Below are positions 6,347-13,083 of a stretch of DNA of 22,463 nt, in pieces (the first letter of the stretch is position 1; every line of letters starts with the position of its first letter). The translations under genes were made by a program, and so were the position numbers. Source of the stretch: RGIG8745 sp964554265 (GTDB lineage Bacteria; Bacteroidota; Bacteroidia; Bacteroidales; Bacteroidaceae); assembly GCA_964554265.1 (NCBI GenBank), contig CAZKOB010000052.1:1-22463 (forward strand), written 5' to 3'. The notes under the pieces were generated by a model, which was given only the letters and a program-made list of their open reading frames with translations, did not search any database and was not told where the DNA came from.

Positions 6347-8971
6347 ATGCAGGTATTGTTCATTTTTGCTATTTGTATTATTGCTATTTCTGTTATCGCA
6401 ATAGTTACAATACGAATACACCTAAAAAATAAGTCCAAAGATCTTTCAGAAAAGTTAAGCCATATATCCTCCTATAGCGATAAATCCAATTATGAGCAAG
6501 CAAAAGAGAGATTATCGGCATTAAATAACGGAGCATTTATTGATATTCCGACTGACCTAAACAATGAATTTCATGGCAAGATAATATCTACAACGCAAGA
6601 AATAGACTTCACGAATCATTATAACTCATATTTTCAAGAAGCATATTCACTTACCAAGAAACTTGAAGCATTCCATATTACCCCATCTGAAACAATTTCA
6701 AAACTAATCCGTGATTTTGGGAACATCAATAAAATTGTCAAGCAACATAATGAAACAGTTATAAATCATATACTTGATGCACACAAAGAGTTTTTTGACC
6801 ATTGCCTGAAATATCCGTTAGATAAACAACAAAGGCGTTCCATTGTTTCAGAGGAAGATAATTGTTTGGTGGTTAGTAGTGCAGGTAGTGGCAAAACTTC
6901 TTCTATTGTTGGAAAAGTCAAATATCTTACAGAAATTAAAGGTATTGAGCCTCAAAGAATACTACTTATCAGTTATACAAATAAGGCTGCCACTGAACTT
7001 ACTGAAAGAATGGCTACGGGTGGTCTAAAGGGTTATACATTTCATAAATTAGCTATTGATATAATCGGAAGAGCGACAGGTGTCAAACCATCCATTTGCG
7101 ATAACACAGATGCTTTGTTTGTAGAAATATATCATAAGCTATTGAAAGATTCCGCTTTTAAGAAAAGCGTCGTAGAATATTTCATAGACTATACTGCCCA
7201 CGAAACAGAATGGGAACGACATAAGAGTGAAAGACAGGAGCAATTATCCGAGCAGAAAAATGTGCGGCTGAAAGCGATGTTTCCCGACATGGACGGCAAA
7301 GCCATATATGTAAGAAGTGAGCAAGAGAAAAAGATATGTTTTGTGTTGTCTTCACTGGGGGTGAAATTCAGATATGAAGAACCATACGAGCATCAATTAG
7401 CTGATGAAATGCACTCACAGTACAGTCCCGATTTTTCGATATACTTTGACAAAGAGGGAGGGACAAAACGCATCTACTTGGAACACTTCGGAGTTGATGA
7501 CCACAGTCTTGTCCCTGTTTGGTTTGCAAAGGATAAGAATATCACATACGAAGAAGCCAATCAAAAATATAATGATGGGATAACTTGGAAGAAAGCAGCT
7601 CACGAAAAGTTTGGAACACAACTATTAGTAACATCAAGTGCTGATTTCCATTATTCAGATATAAGAGATAAGCTTCGAAAACTATTAAGGGATGCAGGCG
7701 TACCTATTCAAGAAAAAACGGATGAGGAGTTATATGATTTGGTTCTACCCAAAGACGGCAAACAGGAAAAAGCGTTTATAAGACTTGTTGTTACTTTCGT
7801 CACATTGATTAAGTCGAGTTGTAAATCTATCAATGAAATCTTGAAACAAGCATACAATGCCAATGACGAACGAAGTGTTTTTATTATCAAGAACATATTT
7901 CAACCTGTATATGAACGTTATATAAGCGAATTAAGCGATAGTAACCAAATTGATTTTACCGATGCGATTCTCCAAGCCACGGAAATATGTCGTACCTCAC
8001 ATCCTGTTGAGTATGATTATATCATTGTGGACGAGTTTCAAGACATATCAGTTGACCGTTACAACTTCTTGAAAGTATTGCGAGAGGGAAATCCGTCTGC
8101 AAAGCTTTATTGTGTGGGCGATGACTGGCAGTCCATATATCGCTTTTCAGGAAGTGACATGGCACTTTTCAATCAGTTTTCAGATTACTTCGGTCAGACG
8201 GAAATCAATAAGATTGAAACAACATATCGGTTTGGAGAGCCATTAGTCCGCTTATCCTCACAATTCATCCAGCGCAACGAAACTCAAATTAAAAAGAACA
8301 TCCATCCTTTCAACCCGCAAGTTAAAACAGAGATACAGTTTTTCGATTATGAAAGGCGGGATTACTGCAATGTCATCGGACAATTGGTGGCATCAATTCC
8401 ATTGGGAAAATCCATATTCTTGTTAGGACGATATTCCTTTGACGATTATTACTTATCGTTCATGTATAAATCCGTGAGAGAAGGTAATCGCTTTTTCTAT
8501 TTCATCGGAGATAGAAAAATAGAGTTTCTGACTGTTCATAAATCTAAAGGGCTTGAAGCGGACTATGTGATAATTCTCCAGTGCAATAAGGACACATACG
8601 GGTTCCCGTCACTTGTAAGCGATGACCCGGTGCTTAATTATGTTCTGACAAAAAGCGACCAATATCCATACGGTGAAGAACGCAGGTTGTTTTATGTTGC
8701 CATTACCAGAGCGAAAGTTAAGACCTATGTACTGTATGACAGACGTTTTCCCTCCGTTTTTGTAGACGAATTCTTACATCCAGAGAAAGTTACTGAAGAA
8801 AGTTATGCCAAGCATCCAAACGCTAATAAAAAGTGGACGCGCGGTGAGGATAAATTCCTGCTCACTCTTTACCAAGAAGGGAAAAGCATAAAATACATAG
8901 CAGGAAAAATGGGTCGAAGCCAAACATCTATAGTAATGCGATTAGGCAAATTGGAAGGAAAACGGCAATAA
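6347..8971 (+). CDS. Membrane-anchored UvrD/helicase IV-like helicase with nuclease-like insert and C-terminal HTH
   Basis: This 874-residue SF1A DNA helicase should unwind DNA with ATP. Residues 3-23 form one transmembrane segment. A Q-motif-like stretch lies at 158-164, Walker A at 178-184 (AGSGKT), motif Ia at 206-216, motif II DEFQD at 562-566, motif III GDDWQSIYRFSGSD at 591-604, motif IV TTYRFGE at 625-631, motif V TVHKSKGLE at 729-737 and motif VI EERRLFYVAITRAK at 777-790. Between Ia and II an insert carries PDF (361-363), an IYLEHFG segment (E379) and lysines at 415-416, resembling a PD-(D/E)XK nuclease as seen in helicase IV-like proteins. Residues about 830-868 form a SANT/HTH-like domain. 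A GTG at 6296 lies in the hairpin stem, so the ATG at 6347 is preferred. Low GC marks it as cargo; a genome-defence role is possible but unproven. Confidence 0.88.
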   Translation: MQVLFIFAICIIAISVIAIVTIRIHLKNKSKDLSEKLSHISSYSDKSNYEQAKERLSALNNGAFIDIPTDLNNEFHGKIISTTQEIDFTNHYNSYFQEAYSLTKKLEAFHITPSETISKLIRDFGNINKIVKQHNETVINHILDAHKEFFDHCLKYPLDKQQRRSIVSEEDNCLVVSSAGSGKTSSIVGKVKYLTEIKGIEPQRILLISYTNKAATELTERMATGGLKGYTFHKLAIDIIGRATGVKPSICDNTDALFVEIYHKLLKDSAFKKSVVEYFIDYTAHETEWERHKSERQEQLSEQKNVRLKAMFPDMDGKAIYVRSEQEKKICFVLSSLGVKFRYEEPYEHQLADEMHSQYSPDFSIYFDKEGGTKRIYLEHFGVDDHSLVPVWFAKDKNITYEEANQKYNDGITWKKAAHEKFGTQLLVTSSADFHYSDIRDKLRKLLRDAGVPIQEKTDEELYDLVLPKDGKQEKAFIRLVVTFVTLIKSSCKSINEILKQAYNANDERSVFIIKNIFQPVYERYISELSDSNQIDFTDAILQATEICRTSHPVEYDYIIVDEFQDISVDRYNFLKVLREGNPSAKLYCVGDDWQSIYRFSGSDMALFNQFSDYFGQTEINKIETTYRFGEPLVRLSSQFIQRNETQIKKNIHPFNPQVKTEIQFFDYERRDYCNVIGQLVASIPLGKSIFLLGRYSFDDYYLSFMYKSVREGNRFFYFIGDRKIEFLTVHKSKGLEADYVIILQCNKDTYGFPSLVSDDPVLNYVLTKSDQYPYGEERRLFYVAITRAKVKTYVLYDRRFPSVFVDEFLHPEKVTEESYAKHPNANKKWTRGEDKFLLTLYQEGKSIKYIAGKMGRSQTSIVMRLGKLEGKRQ

Positions 8972-9406
8972 AATACTGATTGTACTTCGTTTATCAGAAA
9001 ATTATGTTACCTTTGCATAGAGTTGTTTGACAGAATTGCACTGCATATCGCAGAATTTATAACCGTTGCCAAGTCATTACCTTGCTTTTAGCGAAAAGTA
9101 TGCAAGTTGCTTATTTCTAATATATTCCTATTGAATCTTGCTTTTTTAAGTGCAAATTTACTTGCCGTATAAGCGTTCCTTGATATGCAAAACACTGTGT
9201 ATGAGTGCAAACAAAACGGTGAGGGCTTCTTTTCATTGTCTGCCGTTACCTATTCCCGTTTCGGTAACCGGACGACTAACAGTTTGGTAACTGAACAACC
9301 TCAATATTCCGTTGTCATTTGCATTTTCACCACTTGGTAAAATACTGAAATATCGCTCATTTCAAACGACTTACGTTTTATCTTCACCTGTTCGCTCTTA
9401 CTTGCT
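8972..9406. other. Non-coding right-end region of the first element and flank
   Basis: No ORF here is convincing. A TACCTTTG box at 9008-9015 could be a promoter but leads to no gene. The putative attR core is at 9143-9157. Past it lie small dyads, GTTACC (9245-9250) with GGTAAC (9263-9268) and CAGTT-TGGT-AACTG (9280-9293). No rho-independent terminator is visible after the helicase gene. Confidence 0.5.
9143..9157. repeat. Putative right attachment core (attR)
   Basis: Perfect copy of the 15-bp sequence at 41-55. If it is attR, the mobile element ends here and the DNA to the right is older host or element sequence. That fits the abrupt change from AT-rich cargo to remnants of a different integrase 250 bp further on. 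Confidence 0.6.
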
Positions 9407-9604
9407 TTGCCTATTCTGTTGCACACGTCGCGCCACACATTCGGAACAATGATGCTTACTGCCGGAGCAGACCTCTATACAACAAGCAAGCTGATGGGAC
9501 ATGCAGATGTCAGAACCACCCAGATATACGCAAAAATCATTGACAGTAAGAAAATTGAGGCTGTCAATCTGGTGGATAAAATGTTTGAAAAAATTTCTAA
9601 ATGA
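9407..9604 (+). pseudogene. 3' remnant of a tyrosine recombinase gene
   Basis: Only the C-terminal catalytic piece survives: HTSRH supplies the His-x-x-Arg motif, LMGHADVRTTQIYAK supplies the second His and the nucleophile Tyr, and the tail runs to a natural stop. The upstream frame (LRFIFTCSLLLALP) does not look like an integrase, so the gene is cut near 9415. The first catalytic Arg and all DNA-binding domains are missing, so it cannot be an active recombinase. It differs in sequence from the integrase at 317 and is not a duplicate of it. It marks an older integration event or deletion. Confidence 0.8.
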
Positions 9605-9651
9605 TCTCTGTCTGATTGTGGAACAGACCGCTGCATCCTCTGTCAAAATGG

Positions 9652-10071
9652 ATGTATGCCGATGGAACAATCGTACCCATTAAAAGCTATAAAGGCGTTC
9701 AGCTTACCCGGACACAGATCAGTGATTATGTAGCTGGCAAGACAATCCGGGTCGATGGTTGTCAAGGTAATTATCCGACTGTATATATCAAGTTCGATCC
9801 AGACCGTATGGTTCCGGGCTTTTACAGTTCCAACCCTGATGCTCCCCAACGGTCAACAACATCCCAATCAAAAGGAGCAGGAAGCACTCTGCCATCTTCT
9901 TCTTTCAGAGGCGGAGTACAAGATGATCATGGGTTTGCCTCCGGAGAGGGATTATCGGATGACTTCAAACTCTGGCTAAGCCGTCATCCCGGGCTCAGTA
10001 TCGATGAGGCTCTCCGTCGTTACCGAGACGAGCAGAAAGCGAAGCAACGTCGTAAAGGACCTATGCTATAG
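9652..10071 (+). pseudogene. C-terminal-like fragment of a conjugative-transposon protein (DUF3945-like)
   Basis: The 139 residues from ATG 9652 begin inside what looks like a domain: GVQLTRTQISDYVAGKTIRVDG followed by YIKFDPDRMVPGFYSSNPD resembles the repeated C-terminal units of DUF3945-type proteins in Bacteroides conjugative transposons. A low-complexity Ser/Gly linker (about 69-88) and a charged tail (SRHPGLSIDEALRRYRDEQ) follow. The frame opens only after a stop at 9613-9615, with no plausible full-length N-terminus, and lies directly behind an integrase remnant. I read it as debris. A short stand-alone gene is possible. Family assignment is from memory of sequence style. Confidence 0.5.
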
Positions 10072-10078
10072 GTTAATG

Positions 10079-10125
10079 AGAAATGTCGAAAAAGCACTTG
10101 TTGCTTGTTTTCGACATTTCTTTCT
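10079..10125 (+). terminator. Strong intrinsic terminator
   Basis: AGAAATGTCGAAAA (10079-10092) is perfectly complementary to TTTTCGACATTTCT (10108-10121), with a further inner GCA/TGC pair, followed by TTCT. It isolates the upstream element debris from the membrane-protein cluster downstream. Confidence 0.85.
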
Positions 10126-10182
10126 AATATTGGATAGTTTTGATATGCTCAGTGTTATCAAAGAGGTGGAGGCAGATAAATA

Positions 10183-10203
10183 TCATTCCGTTAGTCGGAA
10201 TGA
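10183..10203. promoter_or_regulatory. Perfect dyad upstream of the outer-membrane protein gene
   Basis: TCATTCCG and CGGAATGA form an 8-bp perfect inverted repeat around TTAGT. A half-site-like GTCGGAAT recurs around 10262-10269. The dyad lies about 70 bp upstream of the -33 region, where an activator or repressor site could be. The role is inferred. Confidence 0.4.
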
Positions 10204-10273
10204 TTCTACTAAGCATTTCAGAGACCAAATAAAACAATTCATCCGTATCAAGTTGCATCTTGTCGGAATTGTC

Positions 10274-10304
10274 TTGTCACGGGGTGCGACAGAGGGTAAT
10301 TTTG
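10274..10304 (+). promoter_or_regulatory. Promoter of the outer-membrane/LytTR cluster
   Basis: TTG at 10274-10276 and TAATTTTG at 10297-10304 are separated by 20 bp, fitting the Bacteroidales -33/-7 pattern. The predicted start leaves only about 8-10 nt before the ATG at 10319, so the message is nearly leaderless. Confidence 0.6.
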
Positions 10305-10318
10305 CGTAAAAAAAGACT

Positions 10319-11215
10319 ATGCGACAAACGTTATTATTAATTTTGCTGCTTCAAGCACTACTGATGTCAGCGCAAGGCTACATCTCAATCGACAACTTCT
10401 CTACAAGCAGGTTGCGAAATGAAACCGGGGACAACTTCGGCTCTGGAAGTATGTGGATGATTTCCGGGGGGTATAATATACCTATCTATACGAAAATAAA
10501 CGACCGGAAACAAGTGAAATCGTTTTCTGCAAGTGCTTATGCCACGTATGCAGATTTGTCAAACGAGGGTGAAGCATCGCAGATGAACCCGGCAAAAATC
10601 ATTAACTCAGGTCTGAACCTTACTTACATTCAACCAATCTCCAAGAAATGGAGTGTCTTGTTGACAGGAGGTGCAGGTGTTTATGCTCCGGCCGGTGAAA
10701 TCAATCTAAAGTCTGTATTAGGAAATGGAGGCGCGATTTTCATTTGCCGGCTGAATGATAATCTAAGCCTTGGTATCGGCGGAGGTGTCACTAATTCCTA
10801 CGGCACACCGATGGCCATGCCTATGATGTATCTCAATTGGCAGCGCAACGGTAAGTTTGCCTTCAATATAGATATGGGCAATCGCATAAAAGCCTCGGTC
10901 TCAACAACACTTTGGAACAGACTAACCCTCGAACTTACTCCGATTGAAATTGACGGTCTTACGGCTGTAACATCCAGAGGTGACAAAGAACAGATTTATT
11001 CAATGATAATGCTGCATTCATACTTTTCGCCCTCATTCCGACTCAATGATAAGCTCAGCATATTTGGCAAGGTTGGAGGAAACTGGATAAGAGGTATAAG
11101 TGAAACCGAACGAAGCCTGAAGGCATTCTTCGACAGTTTCAAGGATGCTGACAAGGATGATCCATATTTTAATGTTTCACTTAGATTATCGGCAGGCATT
11201 AGGTTCTGTTTCTGA
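10319..11215 (+). CDS. Outer-membrane beta-barrel protein (DUF6268-like)
   Basis: The 298-residue protein starts with a signal peptide (MRQTLLLILLLQALLMSAQG; cleavage near residue 20). The rest alternates short amphipathic strands with Gly/Asn turns and ends in the aromatic RFCF, typical of an outer-membrane barrel. Several stretches (the GGAGVYAP region near 120, SLGIGGGV near 150) recall the DUF6268 family of Bacteroidota. Its function is not known. It has its own promoter and precedes the response regulator by only 44 bp, so it is probably cotranscribed with the two-component genes. It may be a sensor accessory, or a target of the system. Confidence 0.75.
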   Translation: MRQTLLLILLLQALLMSAQGYISIDNFSTSRLRNETGDNFGSGSMWMISGGYNIPIYTKINDRKQVKSFSASAYATYADLSNEGEASQMNPAKIINSGLNLTYIQPISKKWSVLLTGGAGVYAPAGEINLKSVLGNGGAIFICRLNDNLSLGIGGGVTNSYGTPMAMPMMYLNWQRNGKFAFNIDMGNRIKASVSTTLWNRLTLELTPIEIDGLTAVTSRGDKEQIYSMIMLHSYFSPSFRLNDKLSIFGKVGGNWIRGISETERSLKAFFDSFKDADKDDPYFNVSLRLSAGIRFCF

Positions 11216-11259
11216 AATAATTAGTAAATTTGAATTATAAATTCAATTCAACGCCAACA

Positions 11260-12015
11260 ATGATAAAATACCTGATAATAGAGGATGAGATACTCGCCTT
11301 TGAGGAACTGAAAAGGATGATTGACGGATTACGTCCCGACTATCAGATGTCGGGATGGTCACAGAGTATAGCTCAAAGTATATCGATGTTGAAATCAATG
11401 TCGTTTGATCTGATATTTGCGGATATATCTTTGGCAGATGGGCTGTGTTTTGATATTTTCAATGAAATAGTCGTGGATGTTCCTATTATTTTCACCACGG
11501 CATACGACGAGTATGCCATAAGGGCTTTCAAGGTCAACGGAATTGACTATCTTTTGAAACCGGTGGAGGCGGAGGAACTGGAACAGGCTATACTCCGATT
11601 TGAGCGTAATGCTGTCAAGTCAACTACACCGGAGCTGTTTTCAACTTTGGAGACTCAATACTGCAATTCTCCGAGAACTCGTTTCATGGTAAAAATTGGA
11701 GATTCCTTTTCCCATGTTGAGGCAACTGATATAGCGTTCTTTTACAGTGAGGATAAGTACACGTATATACACCTCTTTTCCGGCAAACGATTTATCACGG
11801 ACTATACGATTGACGCTATCGCTGGGATGATTGACGGAAAGATTTTCTTCCGCACTTCCCGTGGATGTATCGTAAATATCCACGCTATTGAAAAGTGCAA
11901 CAGATATTTTGGTGGACGGCTGAAGCTGCATTGCAAGCCACAGTTGACCACAGACAATATCGTAAGCCGCAGCAGAGCCAAGTCTTTTCTCGAATGGATA
12001 GGCGGGATAATATAA
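11260..12015 (+). CDS. LytTR-family response regulator
   Basis: This transcription regulator is phosphorylated by the adjacent kinase. The 251 residues hold a receiver domain (1-115) with acidic E8/D9, phospho-acceptor D55 in IFADISL, T80 and K100-P101. The LytTR DNA-binding domain (about 143-250) includes EDKYTYIHL and FRTSRGCIVNIHAI. The ATG at 11260 is preferred over an upstream in-frame TTG because MIKYLIIEDE is the normal start of the fold. It ends 4 bp before the kinase start codon, a standard kinase-regulator pair. LytTR regulators bind short direct repeats; possible targets are the promoters of the flanking outer-membrane genes. Confidence 0.93.
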   Translation: MIKYLIIEDEILAFEELKRMIDGLRPDYQMSGWSQSIAQSISMLKSMSFDLIFADISLADGLCFDIFNEIVVDVPIIFTTAYDEYAIRAFKVNGIDYLLKPVEAEELEQAILRFERNAVKSTTPELFSTLETQYCNSPRTRFMVKIGDSFSHVEATDIAFFYSEDKYTYIHLFSGKRFITDYTIDAIAGMIDGKIFFRTSRGCIVNIHAIEKCNRYFGGRLKLHCKPQLTTDNIVSRSRAKSFLEWIGGII

Positions 12016-12019
12016 ATTG

Positions 12020-12982
12020 ATGAATATGAAAAGAGAAACAAGATACATAGTCCTGTTTATTTTTGTGATTTCCATATCATTCCTCCCATTTATAGGAATA
12101 TATTGGATTATTAGCGGACGGCCGGAAAATCTATGGCTAACCACCATTTTAAATATTCCAGCATGTTTTCTGATAGGGATATGTGACTATCTTTTAGTTA
12201 AGACGGGACAGAAGATAGTCAGAAGCAATACTCTGCGTATAGTTACCGATCTCATCATCACAACTGTGACTTCCGTGACAATCATATGCGGTCTGAATCT
12301 TATATTGATGGATGTCTCGTTGCATACCCTAATAAAGTCGGCAGTTCCATCCATTCCATGGAACTGGGTTGTTACCCTGCTGATTGAGCTTTATTTCTAT
12401 AATGCCCGACAGCAGAGAATAGAACGTGAGAAGGCTTCGTATCAATTCATTGCTCTTCGCAACCAGATAAATCCACATTTTCTTTTCAATAGTCTCAACG
12501 TGCTGTCTTCACTCGCATATTCCGATGCAGAAAAGGCTAACCTTTTTGCCAAAAGGTTATCATCGGTCTATCGATATATATTGTCAACCAGTGAGAGTCA
12601 GACTGTTGAAATCAATGATGAACTCACTTGTGTCAATAAGTATGTTTTCCTTGAGCAGGTCAGGTTCGGAGGCTCCCTCATTGTAACGACTGATGACCGG
12701 AGGTCTATACAAAATGGATCAATTATACCGGTAAGTTTGCAACAACTTGTTGAGAACGCGATCAAACACAATGTATGCTCAAAAGAGGCACCGTTGAAAA
12801 TAAAAATTACTATTGATGATACAGCGATAAAAGTAGTCAACAATCGGCAATTACGCAAATCCTCTTATGGGAGGGGTGTAGGTCTCGACAATATAAGACA
12901 CCAATATGCGCTGCATAATCTTAGCATCTCAGTTACGGAAACAGACAATTCGTTTTCTGTAACGTTGCCTATAATCCGTTAA
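12020..12982 (+). CDS. LytS/YehU-type sensor histidine kinase
   Basis: This inner-membrane kinase pairs with the LytTR regulator just upstream. Four hydrophobic helices occupy about 9-31, 38-60, 72-98 and 111-127, with almost no periplasmic domain, so it probably senses within the membrane or via a partner. The His-kinase box is at about 141-160, ALRNQINPHFLFNSLN, with phospho-acceptor His near 153. The N box lies near 240 (LQQLVENAIKHN) and the G box near 290 (GRGVGLDNIRHQY). The ATG at 12020 follows the regulator's stop by 4 bp; an ATG two codons later is also possible. Short dimer and ATPase regions are normal for this family. Confidence 0.92.
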   Translation: MNMKRETRYIVLFIFVISISFLPFIGIYWIISGRPENLWLTTILNIPACFLIGICDYLLVKTGQKIVRSNTLRIVTDLIITTVTSVTIICGLNLILMDVSLHTLIKSAVPSIPWNWVVTLLIELYFYNARQQRIEREKASYQFIALRNQINPHFLFNSLNVLSSLAYSDAEKANLFAKRLSSVYRYILSTSESQTVEINDELTCVNKYVFLEQVRFGGSLIVTTDDRRSIQNGSIIPVSLQQLVENAIKHNVCSKEAPLKIKITIDDTAIKVVNNRQLRKSSYGRGVGLDNIRHQYALHNLSISVTETDNSFSVTLPIIR

Positions 12983-13007
12983 AAGAATCATATTATTCAC
13001 TTTAGTA

Positions 13008-13030
13008 TCACTCTGATAAATTTGGAGTGA
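13008..13030 (+). promoter_or_regulatory. Promoter with an overlapping operator-like dyad
   Basis: TAAATTTG at 13017-13024 matches the -7 box. It is bracketed by TCACTC (13008-13013) and GAGTGA (13025-13030), a perfect 6-bp inverted repeat, so a protein bound to the dyad would cover the promoter. The -33 region is poor, which suits an activated promoter. It serves the TonB-receptor-like gene at 13084. Confidence 0.4.
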
Positions 13031-13083
13031 GGGACTCTCATGTCCATATAGATAAGAAAACAACAAACTATAACTTGTATTGT

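Noticed and set aside
10004..10309. 101-residue frame spanning the terminator at 10079-10125
   Set aside because: It reads through a strong terminator and a promoter region and has no family resemblance.
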